The notes under the pieces: model-generated | Database searches by the model: none | What the model was told of the DNA's origin: nothing | What the model saw: only the letters and a program-made list of their open reading frames with translations | Origin: Reticulitermes speratus | Lineage: Eukaryota > Arthropoda > Insecta > Blattodea > Rhinotermitidae | DNA: 64,000 bases | Reading direction: 5' to 3' | NCBI GenBank assembly: GCA_021186555.1 | Contig: JAJKFL010000014.1 | Span: 34,158,033 to 34,222,032, forward strand | Shown: positions 44,368 through 53,451 of the stretch, one piece after another | How positions within the stretch are numbered: the first letter of the stretch is position 1 | How the letters are laid out: the number at the start of each line of letters is the position of its first letter | Position numbers and translations under genes: made by a program

Positions 44368-47300
44368 ATCATCTATCTATCTATCTATCTCTGTCTGTCT
44401 GTCTGTCTGTCTGTCCTTTTCCGTCTTTTATAACATTACAATCCAGTGCGCTTCCAGTGTCAACAATTGTGAAATTATTAGCAATAACTTTGAAAACATT
44501 ATGTCATAAGGCTGTGTAAAGTAGTCGGAACTGTAAGAGATAAGAAATTTAGGTGCCTATGTGTTCTACGAATTTGACTTTTAGGGCATTTATTGGACTT
44601 CATTTTAACTTTTTTTTTAATATATTGAATTAATGAAGCTAATGTGCATGAAATGAGATTCGTAAACAAATAAAATAAAATTATGTACTTACATATAAAT
44701 AAAAATTAAATGTAGTGAAACAAACAATTAATAGAATCTCCGAATCACATGAACACACTGGATAGAAAAATATCGGTTAATATACGTTCCCTCTGGATAA
44801 CAACATTTCTTTGAATCCCCAGTTTGAACGTACATGTGTTTTGTTTCAGCGATGATATGGAAGCTAGACGAATCTGTGGGGAGAGTTGTGAAAGCGCTTC
44901 AGATCAGTGGGATGCTGGAGAACTCAATGATTGTCTTCGTGTCCGATAATGGCGCACCATCTGTAGATGCAGTGGGATACCAGAACTGGGGATCAAACTA
45001 CCCACTAAGAGGGGTAGGTCTGAACAGGTGTTAGTATTACTTTATGAGATGTGAGGTGCAATGCTTGGATTGTTGTCTTCATCAGCACCCAGAATATCCG
45101 AATGGAAGGAAAAGAAGGTTACATGTTATTGGTTACTCAGGATTAGGTCTATGACCTGGATAGTGTTTTCGCCGGGGGTAGCCAGACCGACAGGTGTTTG
45201 TGACCAGTAGCTTGTGTATTCCTTTTAATAACATGTTGGGCCGAAGTGCAGTCATATCTTTATGTGCGAATCAATTCTTGTTTGCGAGAAGTAATTATCT
45301 GGTGTGTTTTATCTAGGGTTCTGTAAAAATTTGACTTTTGGTTTGTTATGAACCGAATGACATGAAATGGCGAGCAGTTATAAGTGATAGAGACGATTTG
45401 ACCAAACCTATATATTTTATCCGCAAACTTTGCCTGACGAAAGTGGACTCCACCCACGCTGTCAATACTGCCAAACATTGTCCTGTTAATATGATCGAAC
45501 ATTAAGTTGGCTGAAAAGCTAAGGCTTCCATCGCTCTGCCTAGATCCCGATTATCCTGAGGGTTTTGTGTCGTCCCTCAAACTCTCCAGGCTGTATCTTA
45601 AATTAGGAGACTTCTTCCTTCCTGTAATCTGGGATAACGTAATCGATAACTGTGTTACTGCCTGGACGTTCTAATATTGTTTTGTTCTCCAAAGTGTCCA
45701 GATTGCATATGGAAAGCAACGAGCCTCCTATATAATATGTACGATATTTCTTTCCGCGGGAGTAAGGCAGCCGACACCTGAAGCTCTCTGACCATTTATT
45801 GACGAGTTTAAGAATGAGTTGAGTTTTACTTTCATGTCTTGTGCAGGGACTTTACTTCTACCTTTACCACATCCTTCCACGTACTTCCCAACAAAATATT
45901 CCCTACAATTCAACCGCTCGAAGCTATAGAGCCTACCTTTAATCTCAGTGTTACAACAGCAGACGTTGTGGTAGCATCATCGCTTACGAAGTCTTTATCA
46001 ACCAGAAATTTAGATTCGGTACTTCCCCGCTTTTCAACTGAAATTATTTCATAGCAATATTTTAAAGACTCGATCTTCAGCTTCTAAGTAGACCTTGCAC
46101 CTTCTGCAAATATTTATTAACATACAACGTTGTCCTTATCTTGATACACTGGGAATTGCTTTTCGAATTTTCATTAAAACTTAAATTGCCTTTCATTTCC
46201 GCTTGTTCGTGTAATTCCCCGAATAATTTTGTCAGAATTTATTTAAAATAAGGGTCAGTATTTATTTCTTCGAAAAACACCGGTCATATGATTTTGTAAG
46301 CATTCACTGCTCTTAAGGTGAAATAAAGGAAACATCACGAACTGCATGGGGATTTTTGTATCACCATGTTTTTTAACTTCTTGCATTCCTACGGAATATA
46401 CATAATGTATCATCCAAAAAAATACAAGTTTTCAGTATTTATTTTTATCCATTACTGAACCTGTGATTCGATGTTTTCCCATTTTTCTCTATATCTTCTT
46501 TTATACAGCGATATTGACGACGGATATTTTTTGTAAAAGTTTCGGAGATATTTATTTTCTACGACACATATTTTCTTTGGAAAAATATTGCAAACGAAAT
46601 CGCTTTGCTTAGCAGAAAAACAATTCTGACGCAGTGACTTTCTCGATGTGAGATACATTGCAAACCTAGGCTAGAGGGTCAATTTTTAGCTTAGAGAATG
46701 CGACTTAATGCGCGTCGTCCCGCTGTCTGTTACGAAGCCCTTATTTCTGCATACTCACTAAGACGATGAAAGGCACTCTGTGCTGTGATCTAAATTACTG
46801 AGAGCGTCGTTAAATAAACCACAAGTAACAATAACGAAATATTTATAGTTAATTTCTTTTATAATTGGAACACGCTCTAATTCTAGCTGAAGACAACACA
46901 ATGGGAGGGAGGAATTAGAACCCCTGGCATTATCTGGAGCCCAGTTTTAAGGCGACACGTCTATGACCAGCTGATACACATAACAGACTGGATGCCCACA
47001 CTTATCTCAGCAGCAGGAGGCAGTCTGCAGGGAATATTGTTGGATGGAGTGAACCAGTGGAAAGCTCTGCAGGGGAGTGAACCCTCGAGAAGAAGGGAGG
47101 TCTTGCTTCAGTACGACGAAGTGAGGCATATATACGCGGTGAGAAGGGACAACTGGAAGATAAATAATGGTACGCTCTAGTTTATGGCTTAGAGCCTATA
47201 CCGGCCTCAAAATCATCTTTCTGGCAACTTTCTGTTTTTTTTCTCTTCTCCGTGTATGTTCACAATGCTATATTATTTTCTGCGAATTGTTTTCTTCTGA

Positions 47301-50300
47301 CTAGCTACGCTGCCTTTTTTCCACCCTTCATTTACTAAATAACGCAATCAACTGTAATACAAAACTTAATTACGTCACACATCTCAATATTTTTCTAAAC
47401 TTTTTCACATTTGATGGAAGTAAAGTACGACAAAATATGAACAAGTAAAAATCAATGTAAAGAAATGAACCGTCGATCTCAACAAATTTTTTTTTATTCC
47501 TTTCAGAGATTTAGTGTGTTTTACAATGTGTTACGACCAACTTGGCCATCTTCAGTTAATACCACGGTGTACGGAATATGTGTGAGGAAATTAGCAAAAG
47601 GAATTATAAAATGAAATAAGGTACCACTTTTTACATAAAATGTACTATTAAGTTAGGTTATGTTATAGAAACATCCTGAATGGGAGGTACTGCAGTTCTA
47701 TGGAGTTATATCTTCGCTGATTATAGATTATATTAATTAAGGTGTTCAATTACGAGTTATAGTATCACTTTATGATGATTTTGTAGGTTAGATACGTGGG
47801 TTTAAGTTTTCTTGTCTTGAATATATACCGGATGAACGAATTAATGCTGTAGAATATACTGTCAGACATGCAGCTTGTGGGTTACAAGCTTCTGACACGG
47901 TGAACCTGGAAAATTTCCAGGTTCACCATACAATCGTCGGTCTTTCGTAAAATTTTAAATAGAGAGAATATAAAATATAGAGTATAGAATATAAAATCGA
48001 ATGATACAAAGCGAATAAACGTATCAGATGAAGGTATTTCATCAATTATTTACAAATTGCAATCAGTTTTTTAGTCTTAGTTTGATAAAACGTTTATAAC
48101 AGTCCACGCTTTTTTCTCAAAAACTCAAACTTATTTTAAAATTACGGTATCTGAATTCCTTGTCTCCTATATATAATTCACGTAAGTGGAATTTCAACTG
48201 GGATGACTTTTTATTACTCCTTTCTTGGTTGTGTTGCCTTTTCCGTACTGCTTCTTTAATCTATATAGGTTAAGCCTTGTCTTCCTCAATGTGTTTTTAA
48301 AGTATATGAGACTGAATATGAACTAATTTATGTCGAAATAACGTCGCTTAATTAAAGATATGGATTATATTGTCTAATAATGATAGTTGTATTGAGACTG
48401 ACATTGATTTTACTTGTTCATATCATTGACACACAACGGGATGTCACACGTAAAATTTTCAACAAAATAATATTTTAATCCATTGAAGATATCACAAAGT
48501 TCACATTCCTGTCAGCATCAGTGGAGTAATGTGCCACATTATTTGCATTTTCATTACAAAAGAAAACAGTTATAACACATTATGATCAAAGTTGAAAAAT
48601 ATGCAAATAGATTTTCGTTCCCATTTACTGTCTCACAATATCATGTGCGCGGAAAGGGTTCATGGAAATTCAATGCCTAAGAATTCCTTAATTTTATTTA
48701 TCTTTATCTCGTTCTTCCCTTTTTTATTCCATTCGTACCCTTACCTCTCATTACCTTTTTCCTAAATTGAAGCAACTTTTAAGCTTATTCTTCAGAAGGC
48801 ATTTTTCAAAATCGAACATCCACGCGTGAAATTTCGGGTAAACTATATTTTCCATTACCACGGTGTGAGAACGACTTAAAACATAGATCCGTACTCTTTC
48901 ATCAACCTTTCCTATAATGCAAGCTATGTTTGAGTATATATAAATTGTAGTGGACAGGAAGGAAACCGGTGAAGTGGAGTAAATTAATACTGCATATCTC
49001 GTAATTTCAACGTAAATTTTTTGCGAGCCTAATAATAAAATTTTGATATCTTATATTCAGATAACAAAACTTCCTCTCCACAATAAAACCAGCAGTGCAT
49101 GTAATGCATTAAGGAGAACAACCTTTAGTTTTCTTACTTCTACTTATTTCGCCCAGGCTGGGCCATCATCAGGGAGAACGTGTAAGATAGGAAGTAAAGT
49201 TTTTGTACTTAAGTTTCGCATTAAAATTCAGCTAACCTATAGCAGGGAATAAATGCACAGTAACATTTTTCCAAACCTTATGTAAAGATACCAGTATTCC
49301 AAGTGTCTGACGTGTTATTCTATACTGAAAGTAGTATGGTCTAATAAAGTAAAATCATTGTTGATTGTAAAGTTAACAGTAATTTACAATAAAAATTAAT
49401 GAAAAGTTAAAATGTTGGGATATATGTTGCTTGTCCCTAGTATGTTGTGGGCCATAAGTCGTATTCTTAAAATATTCTTGGAAACTATTCAGTTTACCAA
49501 CAAACGCACAAACATAAACTACTTTTATAGTTTTATTAGTATCGTTGTGTTCCCCTACATGTGTTTCGGTCCGTAGACCATCTTCAGGGGATAAATAGGA
49601 AACTACACTTCATATTACATGTTAAAAGGGTCCGAAGAGCACACTTGTCTCAGTAATAAGTTATAAAACATTTAAATTTGTAAAATATGTAAAACTGTAA
49701 AACTTATAATTTTATCATATCAGTTAAAGTCAAGATTTAAAATAGCAGCTTTGGTGATGCACAGAATCCTGGTATTGTATTTGTTGTTGATTATTAGCGT
49801 GTTGTTTCGCGTGCTGTTTTGTGGAATAGTATAAGCTTCTTTTAAATCTTGACTTTAACCTATATGATAAAATTATAAGTTTTACAGTTTTACATATTTT
49901 ACAAATTTAGATGCTTTATAACTTATTACTGAGAAAAGTGTGTTCTTCGGGCCCTTTTAACATGCAATGTGAAGTGTAGTAGCCTATTTACCCCCTGAAG
50001 ATGGTCTACGGACCGAAACACGTGTAGGGGAACACCACGATACTAATAAAACTACAAAAGTAGTTTATGTTTGTGCATTTGTTGGTAAAACTGAATAGTG
50101 AGTGAAAATGCACGGTGAAAGCAATATCAAATTCGTGGAAACGTTTTCTGTTCAACAAGAGTTTGATTAGCTCTTAATCACACATCGGAGAATTTTCGAA
50201 GAATATTGTGGAAGGTAATAAAGCTTTCAATGAAAAGTAGTGCGTGGGTTTTACTTCTTTAGGATGTCTTAAAATAATCTTGTGCTTGATCATCCAGCCT

Positions 50301-50867
50301 GGCCGAAACATGTAGGAGAATTAAAATTCACTGTAGTTTTCCATAGCATATTATATACTGTTATTGGTCTGTCCCTACTTGTAAGAGCGCACTGAATAAT
50401 GCATCACTTTAAATAGAAAAATTTTTTCAGGTTCAAACTTTGGTGGTGAAGCAGACGGTTATTATGGCCACAGCGGTAGAGATTTTGCCCAACCTCCTTA
50501 CAATATTACAGCTGTAATACACAGCCTTACGGGCGAAGCGATAGCCAGCCTACTTTCATCTTCCATCCCTGACGAAGAAGAAATGCTACAACTGAGGGCC
50601 AAATCTACCTTGAAATGTACTGTGGAACCTGATTCAATCCCTTGCGACCCCATGATTAGCAGCAAGCCCTGTCTTTTTGACCTTGAAACTGATCCTTGTG
50701 AGATGAATAATCTGGCCGATAGTCACCCTGAGGTGCTACTGGAGATGTTGGCTCTGGTAGGGAAATATGAAGCTACTTTGGTTCCTCAAATAAATAAGCC
50801 AGCAGATGTGGAAGGATCAGACCCCAGGAAATTTAACAATACCTGGAGTCCGTGGATTGATACATAA
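30857..50867 (+). CDS. ARSB: Arylsulfatase B-like sulfatase, seven exons
   Basis: Exons: 30857-30952, 34809-34968, 41100-41323, 41826-42087, 44850-45013, 46887-47169, 50431-50867. They total 1626 nt, which is 541 codons plus stop, and every junction has GT/AG and matching phase. Residues 1-20 are a signal peptide ([20 protein letters not shown]). [16 protein letters not shown] follows with the metal-binding Asp30-Asp31. C69-T-P-T-R73 is the sulfatase signature whose cysteine becomes formylglycine. IVGKWHLG (Lys122, His124), a histidine near 217, VSDNG (Asp280-Asn281) and Lys304 before WEGG fit the active site of the B/I/J subgroup. N-glycosylation sequons occur at 202, 421 and 532. The family removes sulfate from N-acetylgalactosamine 4-sulfate of glycosaminoglycans in lysosomes. 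The insect substrate is not known from the sequence. I see no disabling change. Confidence 0.95.
32040..33370 (-). pseudogene. Pogo/Tigger-like transposase remnant in sulfatase intron 1
   Basis: Read on the minus strand from 33370: [20 protein letters not shown] (N-terminal DNA-binding region), then from about 32880 [17 protein letters not shown] and [16 protein letters not shown] followed by LVLLL. Further on, at 32646-32323, come [13 protein letters not shown] and [20 protein letters not shown]. This order is that of pogo-like DDE transposases. The second catalytic aspartate motif and nearby residues are damaged and frames break several times. It is antisense to the host gene. Confidence 0.65.
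34440..34800 (+). other. Pyrimidine-rich end of intron 1
   Basis: Long runs of TTTATTT and CTTTCTTT type with few purines end about 50 bp before exon 2. An open frame here is low-complexity. The tract could help define a weak acceptor. Confidence 0.5.
34809..34968 (+). CDS. ARSB: Sulfatase exon 2 with the formylglycine site
   Basis: Follows a TTCCATAAAACAG acceptor that is poor in pyrimidines near the AG. Codes [17 protein letters not shown] through the C-T-P-T-R signature to [10 protein letters not shown] and ends one base into a glycine codon before GTATAT. Its last 28 bases are the first part of a 65-bp minisatellite that continues into intron 2. Confidence 0.95.
34941..37718 (+). repeat. 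65-bp minisatellite that begins inside sulfatase exon 2
   Basis: Eight diverged units of 64-71 bp start at 34941, 35006, 35072, 37387, 37453, 37517, 37588 and 37654. Each begins CTGA(c/t)(g/a)GGCAGATAC and passes through TCCAATATTGGTATATTC and GTGCAACATTACT to an AATTCAA end. Unit 1 is the last 28 coding bases of exon 2, its donor site and the next 37 intron bases, so the array was seeded by the exon-intron border. Units 6 and 7 keep a GT at the donor position and the other copies have lost it. Unit 3 is split by the 35107-37360 insertion. Confidence 0.85.
35107..37360. mobile_element. Unclassified 2.25 kb insertion with 7-bp target duplication
   Basis: TATATTG occurs at 35100-35106 and 37361-37367 and rejoins unit 3 of the minisatellite when the interval is removed. 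Left end TAAGAAAGGGTTTTC, right end ACTACAATATTAATG; no terminal inverted repeat and no coding frame. About 35280-35530 is GC-rich and contains a tRNA-like A box, TTAGCTCAGTCGG. About 35640-36480 is strikingly poor in G on the + strand. A non-autonomous retroposon is possible, but I cannot name the class. Confidence 0.65.
37972..38006. repeat. (TA)n microsatellite
   Basis: About 16 TA units in intron 2. A region with short inverted arms around 'gacgttt(c/t)gaag' follows at about 38110-38215; it is too diverged to classify. Confidence 0.85.
38390..40934 (+). mobile_element. RTE-like LINE, internally deleted and mutated
   Basis: The coding part starts at 38599 ([16 protein letters not shown], endonuclease). 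A frameshift falls in the T-run near 38800. The endonuclease continues to GDFNAKLV and RIVNFS at about 39127, then jumps directly into [16 protein letters not shown] of the linker, so roughly the endonuclease C-terminus and following linker are missing. The reverse transcriptase reads [66 protein letters not shown] and LLFYADDVN, so all core motifs remain but are split by a TAG at 39829 and frameshifts near 40185 and 40430. It ends [26 protein letters not shown] and [12 protein letters not shown], then NLRVP and TAA at 40932. Inserted in intron 2 of the sulfatase gene, sense strand. Confidence 0.85.
41100..41323 (+). CDS. ARSB: Sulfatase exon 3
   Basis: The acceptor TTTCTGTTTCAG lies about 165 bp after the stop of the RTE-like LINE. 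Codes [30 protein letters not shown] with active-site Lys and His, and [14 protein letters not shown]. Ends in phase 0 before GTGAGT. Confidence 0.95.
41826..42087 (+). CDS. ARSB: Sulfatase exon 4
   Basis: Begins after TTTCTTTAG, codes [31 protein letters not shown] and [13 protein letters not shown], and ends one base into an alanine codon before GTAGAT. In the family the F-L-Y-L-A...H segment carries a substrate-contact histidine. Confidence 0.93.
42088..44849 (+). other. Sulfatase intron 4: repeats only
   Basis: Holds a GT/GTGTGG run at about 42997-43042, a CGGCGTC-family repeat at 43196-43320 ('taatctgtggtcttttgggt', 'attacacggcgtcg', and the 'cggcggaagcctgaaatcaa' block), and a compound tetranucleotide microsatellite (ATCC, then CTAT, then CTGT) at about 44205-44416. 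No gene on either strand. The tyrosine- and serine-rich frame at 44188-44433 is the microsatellite read as protein. Confidence 0.8.
44850..45013 (+). CDS. ARSB: Sulfatase exon 5
   Basis: After TTTGTTTCAG it codes [17 protein letters not shown] and [12 protein letters not shown], where Asp-Asn complete the calcium site. Ends with SNYPLRG in phase 0 before GTAGGT. Confidence 0.95.
45680..45870 (+). mobile_element. SINE family A fragment in sulfatase intron 5
   Basis: It shows 'ttctccaaagtgtccagatt', 'gcctcctatataatatg', 'cgcgggagtaaggcagccga' and 'gacgagtttaagaatgagtt', in family A order and diverged. The head is missing. Confidence 0.5.
46887..47169 (+). CDS. ARSB: Sulfatase exon 6
   Basis: Begins after TAATTCTAG with the conserved lysine before [16 protein letters not shown]. 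Continues through [14 protein letters not shown] and [10 protein letters not shown], and ends one base into a glycine codon before GTACGC. Confidence 0.93.
47510..47565 (-). ncRNA. Hammerhead-like relic in intron 6
   Basis: On the minus strand: CTGAAGA, T, GGCC-AAGTT-GGTC, GTAA in place of GAAA, then ACACATTGT. The core is damaged. A similar relic with the intact letters CTGATGA...GGGCGAAA lies at about 49145-49180, also minus strand. Both follow the layout of the motif at 49991-50030. Confidence 0.4.
49552..49590 (-). ncRNA. Hammerhead ribozyme-like motif, left arm
   Basis: On the minus strand: CCC, CTGAAGA, T, GGTC-TACG-GACC, GAAA, stem III ACACATGT (one mismatch from self-complementary), A, GGGG. 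It is the inverted partner of the motif at 49991-50030. Confidence 0.6.
49991..50030 (+). ncRNA. Hammerhead ribozyme-like motif, right arm
   Basis: The 40 nt give CCCC (stem I), CUGAAGA core (C3-U4-G5-A6-N7-G8-A9), U, GGUC-UACG-GACC (stem II), GAAA (G12-A15.1), self-complementary ACACGUGU for stem III, A at position 17 and GGGG closing stem I. The predicted cut follows GUA at 50026. A short self-complementary stem III would favour a dimer of two RNAs. The one deviation from the consensus is the extra U between A9 and stem II. Hammerheads of this short type are known in Penelope-like elements and related retroposons. Confidence 0.65.
50431..50867 (+). CDS. ARSB: Sulfatase exon 7 with stop
   Basis: After ATTTTTTCAG it codes the C-terminal 145 residues, including [17 protein letters not shown], the usual end motif of type B sulfatases, and WSPWIDT before TAA. 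Confidence 0.95.
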
Positions 50868-51025
50868 GTCACCAAATCTGTGTTACGCTACTTGCATCCT
50901 GGAACTACATTAATGTGTAGAGTGTGAGTCAGAAGTCACCTTATTCCCATATAGTATGATTATTTTTATTATTGTACAGTATGGTTTAATAGCCGTGTTT
51001 TTATTCATGCGAAAGACAGGAGAAG

Positions 51026-51031
51026 AATAAA
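51026..51031 (+). terminator. Candidate polyadenylation signal of the sulfatase gene
   Basis: AATAAA, about 160 bases after the TAA stop. No earlier canonical hexamer was seen in the 3' untranslated region. Confidence 0.6.
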
Positions 51032-51039
51032 CTTACAGA

Positions 51040-52025
51040 GCTAAAGAGCACAAAATAATGAGTACATGGAGAAAGATAAAAGAAACCCTGATAAAGTAAA
51101 TGCACTGTGACATCAACATAAAATCAATTACGAGATTTAAGATAAGGTTCAATAGAGTCACTCCTATAAAATATTAGGGTAAGAACGGAAGTTGTTATTA
51201 GGTTTAATAGTAAATTATTTACTTCTATACCGACATAAATAACTGATGTTTTAGAGAGAATTATAAGGCAGCATATATCTGAGCGCTGGTAAACTGGAAT
51301 TCGACAAATAAGAAGCCTGTTTTCAGTGTCCAAGTCGCCAGTGAAATTTAATAAAGAAAAGTACTTCAGTGTTCTTAAACGTTCTCTGGTTGCTATTGCC
51401 ATCTCACTCGCTCCACGGAGCAGATTTCTTCTTGAGGAGCTAATCGTTCCTCAGCTACTGAAAGTCTAACACAGCGTTCACAAAATCCGTCCACTTGTAT
51501 CTATCATAGCCAAATCAGTACAGTCCACGCCCTCCCCTCCAATTTCTTGAAAGTTAATTTTAATCCTGTCCTCCCCTCTTCGTCTGAGTCTCCCAAGTGG
51601 TTCTTTGCATGATGTTTCTCCAACTGAACACTATGTGAATCTCCTCCATAGTGCCAGATGACCCGCCCATCCTTCTTTGAATTTGATCACCCGAATAATC
51701 TTTAGAGCAGAATAAAAATTGTGAAGCTTTTAATTGTGCAGTATCCTCGAGTTCCTTTTTCATTCATATTTCTTCAGTGGCGAATTCTAATCCGAAAGTG
51801 AGATCTGGCGAAACGGTGCAATGACGCATTTTGTACCCTTTCGCTAGACGTAACCTCCGGAATAGGATTCGATAATGTCCCTCTTATGCCCAAATATCTT
51901 CCTAAGCACCTTATTCTCAAGCACCCTAACTATGTTCTTCTCTCAATGTGAGAGATCAAGTTCCTCACCCACATAAAACAACAGACAAAATGTTAGTTCT
52001 GTATATTGTATACTAATGTTTATGT
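51040..52025. other. Intergenic stretch, nothing recognised
   Basis: Two short minus-strand frames (51124-51402 and 51560-51763) have no recognisable relatives. No repeat was identified. Confidence 0.5.
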
Positions 52026-52100
52026 TTCCGATCCCAGTGGCCGCGCCGTCTAAGGCGTGGGTCTGCGGCCGCTCGCTTACTGGGATTGTGGGTTCGAATG
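52026..52100 (+). mobile_element. SINE family B head, cut at its B box
   Basis: It reads 'ccgatcccagtggccgcgcc', then 'gtctaaggcgtgggtctgcg' and 'gggattgtgggttcgaat'. The sequence leaves the SINE in the middle of the B box (GGTTCGAAT) and continues as the 5' end of a LINE. Confidence 0.8.
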
Positions 52101-52216
52101 AAGTTCTGCTCAAGCAGCCGTGCAGAGTGTTTCGGTTCTGATATTCACTTACGCAACAGAGTTAGTTGTACGGGGCGACTAGCAAACTACAGTGTTGTAG
52201 TGCATCGCTAGACGAC

Positions 52217-53445
52217 ATGCAACGTTATGAGAGAAAATACACAATAGTGTGTACATTTGACAAAAGAAGTCCGAAAATCACTGCATACGACATCCACGAA
52301 TGGATATATACAAACCTACGCTTTTAAGCCGACGACGTGGTGACAATACAGATCGACGGGCCAAAGAGACAGGTATTTATAAAAACAAAACAGTCAAAGA
52401 CAGTAGAGGACCTTATACAGCGAACACACGGGGAGTCAACTTACGAACATGATACAGGGAAAATCTCAAAAGTCATTATAAGACCGGCAGGGCGTAATGT
52501 ACGAATCGCTATCTTGCCACCGGAAATGCCGGCGGACTTTATAAGAAACATATGACGAAATATGCTGAGGTATTAACAGTACAAGAGAAAAAAATGGGCA
52601 AATATATACAGATACAAAGTTGGGAATGGAATTCGAACAGTAAACATAGAGCTAAAGACACACGTACTGTCACATATACACATTGACGGACACAGAGCAT
52701 TAATTTCATACATGGACAACCAGTTACGTGTTATGTGTGCAACGAGACTACCCATATGGCGCAAAATTGTCCAACGAGGAAACAAAAACGACCGGAGAAT
52801 AAGAGGAGAACCAAAAATACCTGGGCCCAAATAGTAGACACGAGATTAAAAGTAAACACCAATCAAGGACCAATGCCAAGGATGGAAGAAGCACACCAGA
52901 TAAACACCAACAACGAAAAGACAAAAGAGTTGAAAATTAGAAAGAATTGCAGGAAAACAAACGTACAAACAGAAAGCCAGAAGCAGGAGAAGGACGATAC
53001 ACCAACGACTATAAATTATACAACAACACACACAACGACTGAGGTCGACTATAGTGAAGATAAGATGGATACAACTGAAATACAGGCAGAGGGAAGAGGG
53101 AAAGAAACACGGAAACAAATAGATGAGACGAAGGAATACACAAGTCAGCAATCAGACAACATAGAAGGATCGATAGTAAACCCGACATATCCAGAAGTGG
53201 AACAAGAGGAGAGTACCCACAGCATACGAATAGATGGAATTAAAATGAGAAATCAAACTGAAGCAGCAGATGAGACAGACACCATTACGGGAACTAGAGA
53301 CGACTTCCCTCCACTCACACCACTCACTGACGAAGAACAGGAAATGATACGGCCACCGCATGTCAGAAAAGAGAAACAACAAACAGACGTCGAAATAATA
53401 GCTGATAGGAGGGAAAGTAGAAGTACACGGAATAGAAGACTATAG
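52217..53445 (+). pseudogene. LINE ORF1 with CCHC zinc knuckle, broken
   Basis: It begins MQRYERKYTIVCTFDKRSPK and carries an in-frame TAA at 52325 and frameshifts near 52553 and 52700. The nucleic-acid-binding knuckle C-Y-V-C-N-E-T-T-H-M-A-Q-N-C (C-X2-C-X4-H-X4-C) lies at about 52732-52775. A long hydrophilic, charged tail rich in Lys, Glu, Thr and Gln follows to 53445. ORF1 proteins of this type bind the element's RNA. Confidence 0.75.
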
Positions 53446-53451
53446 GTCTGA

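Larger units (their letters stand above)
49487..50097. mobile_element. Fold-back element in sulfatase intron 6
   Basis: Arms of about 255 bp (49487-49741 and 49845-50097) are close reverse complements around a loop of about 100 bp. Landmarks are 'attcagtttaccaacaaa', 'gcacaaacataaactacttt', 'ttagtatcgttgtgttcccc', 'tttgtaaaatatgtaaaact' and 'aaagtcaagattt'. Each arm carries a hammerhead-like motif. The loop has no coding capacity. Confidence 0.88.

Noticed and set aside
44188..44433. Tyrosine/serine-rich open frame
   Set aside because: It is the CTAT/CTGT microsatellite read as protein.
47902..47930. Perfect short palindrome 'ggtgaacctgg...ccaggttcacc'
   Set aside because: A lone hairpin in an intron with no flanking signal; not enough to call a regulatory site.
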